Assembly: GCA_038501195.1 (NCBI GenBank)
Contig: JBBPUQ010000002.1
Location: 2,852,001 to 2,916,000 of the forward strand
Direction: 5' to 3'
DNA from: Nemania diffusa
Lineage: Eukaryota; Ascomycota; Sordariomycetes; Xylariales; Xylariaceae
DNA length: 64,000 bases
Shown: piece after piece, positions 1-11,830 of the stretch
Layout of the letters: the number at the start of each line of letters is the position of its first letter
Numbering within the stretch: the stretch's first letter is position 1
Notes under the pieces: generated by a model
The model's database searches: none
What the model was told of the DNA's origin: nothing
The model's input: the letters and a program-made list of their open reading frames with translations, nothing else
Made by a program: the position numbers and the translations under genes

Positions 1-571
1 TCTGGCTCAGTAAGCCTTGAGCCCAAGGCTCTGGGATTTTTGGTATTCGTGGGCCTTGGGTTTGGTCTCTCTGTATCAACAACGACAATGCTGGCAGCAT
101 TGCAGTCATCGATACGGGACCATGGTACGCACCTCTCTCTTATACGAGAGAAAAGTAGTGGACGCTAACATAAAATCAGCTGCTGCTCAAGGCATTGTAG
201 CTCAAGTGCGGGTTTTCGGGGGAAGCCTAGGCATTGCAGCCTCTTCAGCAATCTTACAAACATCACTGCAGGCCCAAGGAGACGGATCTTTGACATCACA
301 ACAAATATCTTCAGTTGAAGGTGGCGGTGCAAACCTGGCCCCGAGTGATCTCGCTGCGATTAGAAGAGCGTATGCTGATGCGTTCCGCGAAGACATGCGA
401 GTGTGCACGATTATTGCGAGTATTGCTTTGCTTTGGGCATTGGGCACATATAGCCGTAAGCGGCTTAGTCGTGATGAGCGGCGACAGCAACAGGTTAGAG
501 AAGAGATTGAACGGAGAAAAGCGGCCACGGCTGATAAGAAGCAACAACAAGAACAGCAACAGCTCAAATAA
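1..571 (+). CDS. MFS drug-type transporter, C-terminal part (5' end outside window)
   Basis: This is the 3' end of a major facilitator superfamily transporter, probably of the 14-TM DHA2 drug:H+ antiporter type. Frame 1 is open from the window edge to 124. It encodes a membrane segment (LGFLVFVGLGFGLSV) followed by TTTMLAALQSSI. A 55-nt intron (125-179, GTACGC...AATCAG) joins exon 180-571. After the join the protein reads AAQGIVAQVRVFGGSLGIA, a typical DHA2 stretch between late helices. A last membrane helix (CTIIASIALLWALGTYS) and a very basic, Gln-rich cytoplasmic tail follow. The location should be plasma or vacuolar membrane. The substrate cannot be told because the N-terminal half is missing. 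Confidence 0.8.
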
Positions 572-1798
572 TTGGGATGAATAGAGTCTGATGTCAATTT
601 CAGGACAGTTAGAGATTTGGATAACGCGAATTATGTCTACAGGTATGCATCGTTTGGAGTTCGGCTATTATCATGGTGTATCTAGCTAGATATGTTAGTT
701 TACGGTGGCCTTTGCGAAGGTATAAGTAGGTAGATAGATAGATATGGTAGATGGATTAAGTTAAGTAAATACCTCTGTACTGACGTGTTTCGCTATAGAA
801 ACGCTGATTAGTCGGCACAGAATGAAGTTCTCTACTCAATACTGCGATCGGCGGTCGACCCTCTTAGGCCTCGAGAGTTATTACTATCCAATGAGTCGAT
901 TCTAACAGAACAGATATTGCGTTAGAGAAGCAGGCAGTGGTTCAGTGATGATGCTCATCCTATGGGGATTATGTGTTGTAGGTCGAGCTAGCGGAAGATA
1001 AGCTGCCGCTGCATATGAGCCGTTCACCGGTGACGTCGAATAAAGTACCTAAGAGACAGATCCAAAGATCCTGCACATTAGGTTGGGCGCAGACAAGGGA
1101 TTCTATAAATAGTGGTTACAGGTTACAGATTGGTAGTAACAGGCTGCAAATGCTCGTTACTTACTTAGGTACGTTACCTAAGTATGTACGTTGTAAATTT
1201 GTAGGTAGGACCGTAGGTGCTAGATAGGTACTGTACAGTTGGATTGATAAAAGCTGAAACTCGGTGGGTCGTCATAGGTGGACCTAACTAGGATGGTTGT
1301 GGCTTGTATTTATGGGGCCGACAATGCCAGTGCAGCTTGTGCCAAGAGCCTGAACTTCGAGATCAATTGAACTGATCGCCTGTCTTGGCCAAGATAGCGA
1401 TCGTCCTGACTCCATGAATACGACACCTTTTAACTCCCCTACTGTCTGCATCTTTGTATTACCACCATCACGACCACCTTCCGACGACATCCTCTGTCTG
1501 CACGATCTTTAAAAACTCTACAACCACGGCACACTACTTTTGTGGTTGACTACCGATCTGGCTTGATCTGTCGATGACGGCTTGGTGAATCGCAAAGGGG
1601 CCTAGGTCTCTCCTGACAGGTGGCTTTCGACGCGCGCGGCCCCTGTCGTCAGTCTTGTCAACCTACCTTGGGGGCTGTCTATCCGTCGCCATCACTGCCG
1701 GTCGGCTGTCCGTCACGTCCGAATGGGATCCATGCTGCCCTCGTATGCGGTTCCCGCGAACTCTAAGGTGATGTCCCGGCATCATCCTGGCGTTTCCA
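572..1798. other. Gene-free interval (about 1.2 kb)
   Basis: This stretch holds the 3' flank of the MFS gene and the 5' flank of the mannosyltransferase gene. I see short GATA and TAGG microsatellite runs (about 718-755 and 1160-1225) and a pyrimidine-rich stretch before 1800. No ORF here has coding character. Confidence 0.5.
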
Positions 1799-3476
1799 AT
1801 GGCTACCCGCGGGAGGATAATGACCTTGACTTTGCTCCCCACAGGTGAGCACCCTTTGGGTACCTCTTCATCACTAGCTGCTGACGCTGATGCCATGCCT
1901 AGTTTTCTCCCCCGTTCGAATCCCGCGACACGACGTCGAAGGAAGTTACTAATGAGATTGGGTATAATCGCTGCCGCGATACTGCTGTTCGGACTCTTCG
2001 TTTGGCCCGGCGGATTTTCCACGACCTCTATGTTCACGTTCGGCTTAGCTGGTTCAACGGCCGCTATGCTTATGGATACCGTCCGCTATTACGACCTCTC
2101 CAATGTCCAAGGGACAGCTCGGGGTTGGGAAAGGGAGGAGCGAATTCTACTCTGTGTCCCTTTAAGAGATGCCGAACCACATCTGCCGATGATGTTCTCT
2201 CATCTTCGCAATCTCACCTATCCACACCATCTGATAGACCTCGCCTTCCTAGTATCTGACTCGAAAGACAGGACATTGGAGCTTCTTGTCGAGATGTTGG
2301 AGGCGCTCCAGGCTCACGAGGATCCAAAACAACCATATGGCGAGATATCTATTATCGAGAAAGACTTTGGCCAGAAGGTAAATCAAGATGTTGAGAGTCG
2401 CCACGGATTCGCTGCTCAAGCAAGCCGGCGAAAGCTCATGGCGCAGGCACGAAACTGGCTGTTAAGCGCCACCTTACGCCCATATCACTCGTGGGTTTAC
2501 TGGAGGGACGTCGATGTTGAAACCGCGCCGTTTACTATTGTCGAAGACCTCATGCGTCATAACAAGGATGTTATCGTCCCAAGTGAGCTCGTCCAGTCCA
2601 CATAGTTTTCCTGACTTGACCTGACTTTACCTGTAGATGTATGGCGGCCGCTTCCTGATTGGCTTGGTGGAGAGCAACCATATGATCTAAACTCTTGGCA
2701 AGAATCGGAAACTGCATTGGCTCTTGCCGATACCCTCGATGAAGATGCCGTCATTGTGGAAGGCTACGCTGAGTATGCTACATGGCGCCCTCATTTGGCA
2801 TACCTACGCGATCCGTACGGTGATCCAGATATGGAAATGGAGATTGATGGAGTAGGGGGCGTGAGCATCTTAGCCAAGGCACGAGTCTTCAGATCGGGGG
2901 TGCATTTTCCGGCTTTCAGCTTCGAGAAGCACGCAGAGACCGAAGGCTTTGGCAAGGTAAGAGTCGTAGATTGCCTCAAATCTTAGCCCATCACTGACGC
3001 GATTGGTAGATGGCCAAACGCATGCAATTTTCCGTCGTCGGCCTGCCCCACTATACGATATGGCACTTATACGAGCCAAGTGTCGATGATATTAAACATA
3101 TGGAGGTATATTTAAATAAATTCTCTGAATTTATGCTTACTTGCTAATACCCAACTAGGAAATGGAGCGAGAGCGTCTTGCTAAGGAGGCTGAAGAGAAG
3201 GAAAAGGCTGAGAAAGAGAAGAAGATCAAGGAACAATTCGATGATACCAATACCCAGTGGGAGAAGGACAAATCTGAACTGCAAAACATCGCGAAGCAGG
3301 CTTCAGAAGGCCAAAAACCCGAGTCGAAGAAGAAAAGCAAGGCTAAGGGCGAGGATGGCTCATTAGCGGATTCTCGAAAGGAAGCAAACCCAAAAGCCAA
3401 GAAGGAGGGCGTCGAGGATGGCGCTAAGGCTGTAGACACGAAGAAAAAGAGCAATCCGGCCCAAGAAGACTCGTAG
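1799..3476 (+). CDS. ANP1: Mannan polymerase complex subunit, ANP1/MNN9/VAN1 family glycosyltransferase
   Basis: This is a Golgi alpha-mannosyltransferase subunit (GT62) that helps build N-glycan outer chains and cell-wall mannan. The exons are 1799-2582, 2637-2956, 3010-3105 and 3159-3476 (505 aa), with introns of 54, 53 and 53 nt. It has a short basic N-terminus and one signal-anchor helix at about residues 54-70. The lumenal catalytic domain carries the metal-binding DVD motif at residues 237-239 in the context WRDVDVETAP. Conserved family strings PNVWRPLP, EQPYDLNSWQES and EGYAEYATWRPHLAYLRD follow, and the GGVSILAKA block comes next. The Lys/Glu-rich coiled-coil tail (about residues 400-505) points to ANP1 rather than the shorter MNN9. 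The start at 1799 gives the longest ORF, but the ATG at 1895 (MPSFLPR), just before the basic anchor, is equally plausible. Confidence 0.88.
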
Positions 3477-4448
3477 TTGTGTACACGCCAACCTTGCAAG
3501 ATTCTAAGGGTTGCCCATTCGATCACCCTCATGATCCCGGGTGGCATAGTAACCCACCGGCTAATTATTGGTATTATTATAAGGTACTCGCATTGGGAGT
3601 GAAAGAGAAAAGTCGGCGAACTTGAGGGTCGTCTGTACAACAAGCGGACTTTAGGAAGGATCATCGGCCACGGCGTTTGGTGCCACTCTTTTTCTAGACA
3701 CGATTATGAAGCATGGGATATCGAGTATAGCAGGAAATGCTGCTCCTTATTCATTGTATAGATTTTTTGAGCATGTGATTTTGGCAGTCAATGCTTGCTC
3801 GAGCACGAGAATTTTGTTAACTGTGCAACGTCGTTGAAAATTGAACTTTGCGTACTGCACTATCTACCTTTTTGGGAGCCTTCGCGATGCTAAGGACGGG
3901 GAAGCACATGTGCATTATGTCTGGAAGTACATAGGTACATGTTCCTTACGGTGTAATTAGAGAGGTACCTACCTAAGTATCCACCGGATGCCGCCACGTT
4001 GGCTACAACGGAAAAACAGTCAGCACCGATTGGAGCGACCCGGCCAACCTCCAGCCAAGTATAAGGGCCCTAGAGCAGCTAAAGTACCTAACTAGCTACC
4101 TAGGACCTAGGTAGTTAAGCAAGGGAACCACAGCGTACCTACCTGGTACTTAGCCAAGTCTAAAGTATTTACGATACCTATATCTACTTACCTATCGTAT
4201 TCAAATCATCTTGAGTTATAGACAAACCATGCGACACGACACGACGTGAAGCATTCATTCGACCCGGCAAAGAGCCCAGACTATCTAATAACTCCTAGAC
4301 AGAGGGCTCGAACTATCGGTACAGAATACTTTTTGCATCTAGTATATCACCGGACTTGGACGGCAACTCGACCAGCACACCAACTTCTCCAGCCTCGACA
4401 ATCCAACCCACGTCGGCCCCGAGGCTATCTGTCGCCGTGCGGGCGAGA
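3477..4448. other. Gene-free interval with TAGGTA/CTAGG repeats
   Basis: This holds the 3' flank of the mannosyltransferase gene and the 5' region of the Sec7 gene. Between about 3960 and 4200 it is dense in TACCTA/TAGGTA words, including the perfect palindrome CTACCTAGGACCTAGGTAG near 4098-4116. An upstream coding exon of the next gene could be hidden at 4340-4448, where the frame stays open. Confidence 0.4.
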
Positions 4449-7400
4449 ATGAGTCAAGATGCGCAAAGTCATGCCCCAATGGATGCAGCGCCTACAGCAG
4501 CTCGGGGAAGCTCAGATGCTTCCCCGCGTCCAAGCACATCTGCCCTCGCGGTCGTGAGCGCCGACACTCGCGCTTCCGACATGCAGTATAGGAGTCGACC
4601 GGTATCTGTGGCAGTCGACCCAGTCTCGCTGGTTGTCTCGGAGTGTATATCGGTCACATCCGTTATGCGTAAGCATGCTCGGTGGGCAGGTTCTTCGGTG
4701 TCTTCCATCCTCGGGGGCAACCCAAATCCCGTCCAGCTCGGTCCACCCAGTCCGCTTCTGCGCCCAGGTAGTAAAGGCTCAGTTACAAGCTCAAGTGTAG
4801 ACAGCACGCAAGATATCGGCGTCGCAAATAGATGGGGGCTACGAGGCAAGAAGGGGAAGAGCATGCAAGACAACCCGCTCATGGCGGGCTTCGGACGTCT
4901 ACGCCACGAGTTATCAAGCTGCAAAGGTATTATCCCCCTGAGGGGACTGCCCAACGGTGACCGCGATTAACGAAGATTTAGATATACACGAGTTCGACGC
5001 CCCGACATTGCTTAGTCCGTTCCTTCAGGTCATACAAGCCTCCTCGACATCTGCTCCTATCACGATCCTCGCTCTGAAAGCTATTCGGAAGTTCCTATCC
5101 TATGGTTTCATCAGTCCAGATTCGCCGCGCTTCCCCCTCGCTATGCAGTCATTGTCGACAGCTATTACCCACTGCCGCTTCGAAGCTAGTGACTCGGCAC
5201 AAGACGAGGTTGTCTTGCTAATGATTCTACACCTTATGGAGGACATGCTTTCCGGTCCGGGAGGCGCACTTCTTAGCGACGAGAGTGTCTGTGAGATGAT
5301 GGAAACCGGTTTGACTATGTGTTGCCAGTCAAGGCTGTCAGAGCTCCTCAGGAGGACGGCCGAAGCTGCTATGGTCCGGATGTGTCAAATTATCTTCGAG
5401 CACCTTAAACACTTAGAAGTACAAGCTGGCGATGATCTAGAAGCACTCGACAACCAGGCTAATGGCGACACGGAAGCACTGCGGATGGTGCCGTCCACTA
5501 ATGGCCATGATGTAATCGCATCCTCTGATGCACCTCCGAGCGAAGAGCGGACATCTTCGAGCACCGAGAACGCAATCAATGACCCTGAAACTAATTCCGC
5601 CTCTGCGCCCTCCGATGCGCCAGATTCTCTTGAAATCAAGCCGTACTCTCTACCATCGATGAAAGAACTGTTCAGGGTTTTGGTTGATCTCCTAGACCCT
5701 CATGACAAGCAGCAGGGAGACACTATGAGGGTGATGGCCCTACGCATTATTCATGTTGCCCTTGAGGTCGCGGGGCCCTCTATTGCACGGCATCCGGCTC
5801 TAGCCGTGGTGGCTGAAGACAGGTTATGCCGACATCTATTTCAACTCGTCCGATCAGACAACATGGCGATCCTACAGGAATCGCTCATTGTTGCAGATAC
5901 TCTGTTGGAAACGTGTCGTGGTGTCTTAAAGTTGCAACAAGAACTATTTCTCTCTTACTTAGTTGCCTGCTTGCACCCACCTGTTGAGATTCCATGGGAA
6001 CCAAACATTGACTCTTCGCTGTATGACGGCATACCACAACGTCCGAGTGTCGCTAAACCCCCGCCATCACAAGCAGGTAGCGGAAGAGCAACACCTGTGC
6101 CGGTTAAGGACCGGCAGAAACTTGGCATGGAGGGCGGCGCACGCAAACCTGATGCCCGCCAAGCCATGGTTGAAAGCGTAAGTGCTCTCGCTCGTATGCC
6201 ATCTTTCCTCGTCGAGCTTTTTGTCAATTATGACTGTGATGCCAATCGGGTGAACTTGTGTGAAGATATGATTGGTTTGTTGTCGCGGAGCGCTCTACCA
6301 GACTCAGCTACATGGAGCACTACAAGTGTCCCTCCTCTATGCCTCGATGCGCTTTTAGGGTACGTACAATGCGTAGCGGATCGCCTGGATGACCAGCCAG
6401 TTTCGGAGGGGCTCCCAGATCGAGCAGATCTTAAAGAGCAAAGGCGACGCAAAAAGATCATAGTCAGAGGCGCAACCAAGTTCAACGAGAAACCAAAGGA
6501 GGGTCTTGGATATCTTAGGGAGTCGGGAATCATCGACAACAGTCCTGCGTCTGTTGCTAAATTTCTGAGGCAAACCTCGCGACTTTCTAAAGCAGTCCTG
6601 GGTGACTTCCTTTCTAAAAAGGGCAACGACGAATATCTCGATGCCTTTTTGGACCTCTTTGATTTCTCCGGGAAGCGTGTCGATGAAGCGTTACGTCAGC
6701 TGTTGGAGAGTTTCCGTCTTCCTGGGGAGTCACCGCTTATCGAGCGAATTGTGACGGCCTTCGCGAAGAAGTATCATACTCTCTCCGAGGACGTAGAAAA
6801 CCAGGATGCAGTGTTTGTCCTCACGTACGCGATTATCATGTTGAACGTAGATCAACATAGTCCGAAGATTAAGAAGCGAATGGAATTGACAGACTTTGCG
6901 CGTCAAGTAAGAGGTGTTAATAACGAGAAAGATTTCGCTCCCGAGTTCCTCCAGGCGACGTTTGAAGCAATTAGGACCAACGAAATTATCCTTCCAGATG
7001 AGCACGACAACCAGCACGCGTTCGACTATGCCTGGCGAGAACTCCTGCTTAAAACCGAGTCCGCCGGACCACTAATACACTGCAACACGAACATCTACGA
7101 TGCTGATATGTTCGCGGCAACTTGGAAACCCATTGTCTCGACCCTCTCATACGTCTTCATGTCGGCTACTGACGATGCTGTATTCTCAAGAGTGGTCACG
7201 GGATTCGATCAATGCGCCCAAATCGCAGCGAAGTATGGAATCACCGAGGCACTGGACCACATTATCCAGAACCTCAGCTACATGACCACTCTCGATAATG
7301 AAAATCTCTCTAACACACTCCTCAACACGGAAGTTAAAGTCTCTGATGATAGCGACAGTGTGATGGTCAGCGAACTTGCCGTTAAGCTCGGCAGAGATTT

Positions 7401-9590
7401 CAAAGCCCAGCTTGCTACCCTCGTCTTATTCCGTGTAGTGAAGGGAAGCGAGAATATTATTATAAATGGCTGGGAACATGTGAGCTTTTCTTGAACTGTA
7501 TTTCTAGACTTATACTGACTCATTGCAGATCATTAGGATATGGCTGAAACTTTTCGTTAACTCACTGATTCCCTCGTTTTACAATCGGAGTTACTCGCAT
7601 CTGAAACTACCCAAGATCCCTGTTCACACGCCTTCTCAGGTCATCGATCGCGCAGCAAAGGCTGCCGATACAGGCTTATTCTCCGCTTTATCATCGTACA
7701 TTTCAAGCTACGCGGCTGATGACCCTCCTGAACCTTCAGCTGAGGAAGTGGAGAGTTCACTCAGCACCGTTGACTGTATTAAGGCCTGTCATCTAGAGGA
7801 TGTCTTTAGCAACATTTCGTAAGCCCTTTCTGTCCATAGAAGCAAAGCCCTAGCTTACCGAGTTAGGAATCTTCCTGTTACTGCACTTTCGCCATTGCTG
7901 GAAGCGCTGTTAAACCAGCTTCCGGATGACGAGAACCCAACTGTACCAGCCATAACTGTCAAGGCCGAGCGCGTACCTTCTTCTCCTACCAGCGGAGGAA
8001 ATAAGTCAGCTCATACGAAACCCACATATGATCCTGCGGTCGTGTATATTTTGGAATTTTGTACCGTCCTAGCTCTAAGAACCCCCGAGACCATAGAAAC
8101 TCTTGGGAAACAAGTTGCAGAGGCTCTTCAGATGATTCTCCGAAACTCCAGCCGGTATCATTCCGCGCTTGTGTCTCGAGCTGCTTATTACCAATTTAAT
8201 ATGCTAAAAGCCAGCTATGTAAGTCATCTCACCGTCTTGCGTGGTCCTAGTCACTAATTAGGTAGGATCATGATTTTGTTCGCGCTCCGGTATTACTGCA
8301 TACGATATCCAGCTTCCCCAGAGAGATGCTGGCGAAGACATCACAACTAGTTTTACAAGGTCTTAAAGTTTGTATCGAGCAGCCCGGACCGCTTCGTAGT
8401 GAAATTATGACATCTCCCGATTTCTGGTTGATCTTGCGCACTCTAGCAGGAAACTCGAACTCGTCACCGACGGTCTTTGATATCTTAGAAGGGGGTGTTT
8501 CCGGCTCGCCATCAGCAATCATTGCAGATAACTACGAAGCGGCCATCGCCCTTCTAAACGAATACGCCACTGCTGCTCAAGTTGGTGCTGCTGATGAACA
8601 AAAGGGCGAAAGGCGTCAGAGAAACGCGCGACCGGCTAAGAAGGAAGCAGCCAGGTACGTATCTTATAAGTTCTATGGTGGATATGGCATGGCTAAATAT
8701 TTCCAGTGAGAACACGATTGTCTCCCGTGGCGTGAAAGCCATCAACCTTATCTCGAGCATGACAGCACGGATTCCACACCTGATGAAGCAATCGCATCTC
8801 GAGAACAGTGAAGGTACTCCAATTTTGCCTTTTCCGTTAGTCGATTGCGATGGAACTAACCTCTCCGTAGCCTGGTCTGCTTATTGGCTTCCAATCTTTC
8901 AGGCGCTTACCACGCAATGCACTAACCCCTGTAGAGAAGTGCGTCAATTAGCGTTCTCGGCACTGCAGAGGTCACTCCTGTCACCAGAGCTCACTTGTAG
9001 TGATCACAAAGAGTGGACAGCCATCTTTGGGGAAGTGCTGTTTCCATTAATTCTCAGATTGTTGAAGCCTGAGGTTTATTCCTCAGACCGTGACGGCATG
9101 AGTGAGACAAGGGTGCAAGCTGCCTCTCTTCTTTGCAAAACCTTCCTGCAATACTTGGTGCTGCTGTCTAAGTGGGATGGTATGTTAGATCTCTGGCTTC
9201 AGATCATCGACATAATGGACAGGCTCATGAATAGCGGACAAGGAGATAGCCTAGTAAGTTTCTATCAGATATACACGATGCGCCTAGTTGCTGACCGACT
9301 TGTTCTAGGAGGAAGCCGTACCTGAGAATTTGAAGAATGTACTTCTCTTCATGTCTAGCAGTGGATATCTTGTACCACCAGCCAAGGACCCGTCGCAAGA
9401 GAAACTATGGGTAGAGACATGGAAGCGTATAGACCGGTTCCTCCCTGACTTACGGAAGGATTTATCATTAGAAGAAGATGATGAAGGTGCCATCGCTTCA
9501 GACAAGCTGGTAGCCAAATCACAAGCTCTTGCTGAATCACAAGAGCCCGTGCAGACAGGGACAGATGTGAGACCTGCGATTGAAGAATAA
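4449..9590 (+). CDS. GEA1: Sec7-domain ARF guanine-nucleotide exchange factor (GEA1/GEA2, GBF1-type)
   Basis: This large exchange factor activates ARF GTPases at the early Golgi to start COPI coat assembly. There are eight exons: 4449-4926, 4982-7479, 7529-7818, 7867-8218, 8266-8654, 8707-8813, 8871-9253 and 9309-9590 (1592 aa, usual for the family). The N-terminal DCB region contains VSLVVSECISVTSVMRKHARWA. The HUS box NYDCD lies at residues 575-579. The Sec7 domain spans about 660-830, with the catalytic glutamate E742 in FRLPGE and the motif YAIIMLNVDQHSPKIKK. HDS-type helical repeats follow to the C-terminus. The 57-nt intron 8814-8870 is in phase and leaves an open frame, so it is easily missed; removing it restores SEAWSAYW. 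The start is the first ATG in the open frame. The frame stays open upstream, so an extra 5' exon is possible. Confidence 0.9.
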
Positions 9591-10193
9591 TAGAGGTGTC
9601 ATTTCGGGGAAGGTACGATGCTCAATACCCGGTAAGCAGAGTATCAGGTTGTATAGTAGGTCGCCTTAACAGAGAAGCATCGTTTGTATGGAGTATCAAA
9701 ATACCCTTTCTAAGGTAGACATACATATCTATCTCTACAATTCTTCTAAGATGGACATATATAAATTTATATTTAATTTCTGGGGGGAATTTAGATGCTA
9801 GAATAAACAAGTCATAGATCATTTCAAAAATTTCCCTCCTTTTTTCCCCTTTTTTTTCTTTATTGATATCTATCTACCTATGTCTATATACGCAGTGCAC
9901 ACTCACCTCATTCGAGGCTTGAACGGAGCTATGAATACCTACATACTGTAGGTGCATGCATGGACCCGCATCATCTCCACAATATCATAGTACACTATAC
10001 CTTTTAAAGGTAGATAAGAAAGATATGTGTACGAGGGGCAGTCAGTACTGTCTTACGTACCTAATTAAACAATCATTCTACGCATCCAACTATCCAACTC
10101 TCATCTCTTCAGGTATTATTGTACAGGCATCACAATAGAACAGCAGAAACAAACAACCATTGCGAGGCATCACTAGAGAACGTAGCAGGAAAT
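9591..10193. other. Gene-free interval
   Basis: This is the 3' flank of the Sec7 gene and the promoter of the snRNP gene. It contains a long pyrimidine/T-run tract at about 9835-9865 and A+T-rich sequence. No gene was seen. Confidence 0.5.
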
Positions 10194-11101
10194 ATGGCAT
10201 CCAGTCCACCCATCGCCACGTATGTGTCATTGCACTCCGACACATATCGTCCCTGGCTTTGTCGCTGGTCACCTGTCAACTAACCACCAAGGTAAACAGT
10301 GTTTATGTGCGCAATCTAGAAGAGCGCGTCAAGCCTGAGGCGCTCAAGGAAGCCCTGACGGCTGTGTTTTCCGAGTATGGCAACATCATCGACATCATCG
10401 CCTTGACGAATCTGAAGGCAAAGGGCCAGGCTTTCGTCGTCTTCGACAAGCCCGAGTCCGCCCTCCAGGCCATTGAAGAGATCCAGGGCTTCGAGCTCTT
10501 CGACAAACCCATGCAGGTCGCCCTCGCCCGCACACGAAGCGACGCCACTGTCTCCCGCACCGGGAACAAGGAGGAGTTCGAGCTGCACCAGCGAAGGCGA
10601 CTAGCTGAGAAAGGTATCCGCATTCCACATTGCTCCGTCGTCTCATTTCTACTTTGCGCGACAGTCGCGTAGCTAACACGACGCCGCGCCACAGATAAAC
10701 GAAAAGCGGCCGAGGCAGCCGAAGAGCAGAAGCGGCTCAAGCGCCCCGGCGCGGCCGTCGCCCCCTCGGACGCGAACCGCCCGGCGAAGACGGCGCGCGG
10801 CACCGGGCTCAAGGCGACGGGCGGCGCCGCGGCCAACGCCGTCGTGCCGGACGAGTACCTGCCGCCGAACAAGATTCTGTTCGTGCAGAACCTACCCGAC
10901 GACTACGACATCGACGCGCTCACCGCCATCTTCGGCCGCTTCGAGGGCTTCCGCGAGGTGCGCCTCGTGCCCGGCCGCAAGGGCATCGCCTTCATCGAGT
11001 ACGAGGCCGAGGCCGGCGCCATCACCGCCAAGGAGAACACGGCCGGCATGGCCGTCGGCGACGGCTCCAAGTTCATCAAGGTCACGTACCAGCGCCAGTA
11101 G
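10194..11101 (+). CDS. U1A/U2B''-type snRNP protein with two RRMs
   Basis: This is a spliceosomal RNA-binding protein of the U1A/U2B''/SNF family that binds U1 or U2 snRNA stem-loops in the nucleus. The exons are 10194-10219, 10300-10613 and 10695-11101 (248 aa). RRM1 begins at about residue 10 with RNP2 VYVRNL and has RNP1 KGQAFVVF at about 50-57. A Lys/Ala-rich linker follows. RRM2 has RNP2 ILFVQNL from about 174 and RNP1 KGIAFIEY at about 209-216. The first intron has donor GTATGT, branch CTAAC and acceptor ACAG at 10299. The nearer AG at 10291 would create an immediate stop codon. Exon 3 is noticeably G+C-richer than its flanks. The sequence alone does not separate U1A from U2B''. Confidence 0.88.
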
Positions 11102-11830
11102 ATCACGACGCCTGGTCCGGGTTGGCCGGGATGGCAAAGGGGCGGAAGGCGCGGCTGGGGCGGCTAGGGCTCTGCGTAGGCTGGCTTGTGTGTAAAATTG
11201 TATAATTATGAACGAGAACCATGAAGTTTTTACTTTCTTAGTCTTGAAATGCGTATTTTACTATAAATGCAGTGTGTGAATTCGTTGAATTCAGTACCCT
11301 CACGTTCTGGTATCCCCGTCCTCTACTGCACCTTGACAGCCTATATTTCTTGCCCGCAAGAGCACTCTACAGTGAACTTGAATTGTGATACTTTCATGAC
11401 GGAGACCAGATCAACATATAAATTGGTCATTAAAGCGCATCCTCTACTCCCATTTCCATGTGGTGCTGATCTTCCAATGACATATCTGTCGATTTGAGTG
11501 GTCTCAATTTAATAGTCAAGAGGATTCCGGTTGTTCATGTTGCAAAGAAATTCCTCGAACCCCTGTCATTTAATATGAGTCGGATACCTGGAGCGGTAAG
11601 GCGGGTTATAACCACCTCCATATGATTAAGACATAGCCCAATTGGTGATAAAGTGAGCATCATTTTTGTTCCCGCTTGACTCTGCCAATATTACTTGTCA
11701 AGATAAATGATTCACCATGATGCGCCTACCCCATGGATTTAACAATACACGGCTAAAGCCCTCGCACCCGTCATGCTCTACAGTGCCTTTTTCCACACCA
11801 AGGTATTTGTTTGATATATGGTGGTTCGCT
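11102..11830. other. Gene-free convergent interval
   Basis: This is the shared 3' region between the snRNP gene (+) and the V-ATPase gene (-). It is A+T-rich beyond about 11190 and has no coding signal. Confidence 0.5.

Noticed and set aside
1905..1935. GTTCGAATCCC string resembling a tRNA T-arm
   Set aside because: It lies inside the coding exon of the mannosyltransferase gene and no acceptor stem, D-arm or anticodon arm can be built around it.
10303..10872. 189-codon minus-strand ORF
   Set aside because: It is an antisense shadow of the G+C-rich snRNP gene.
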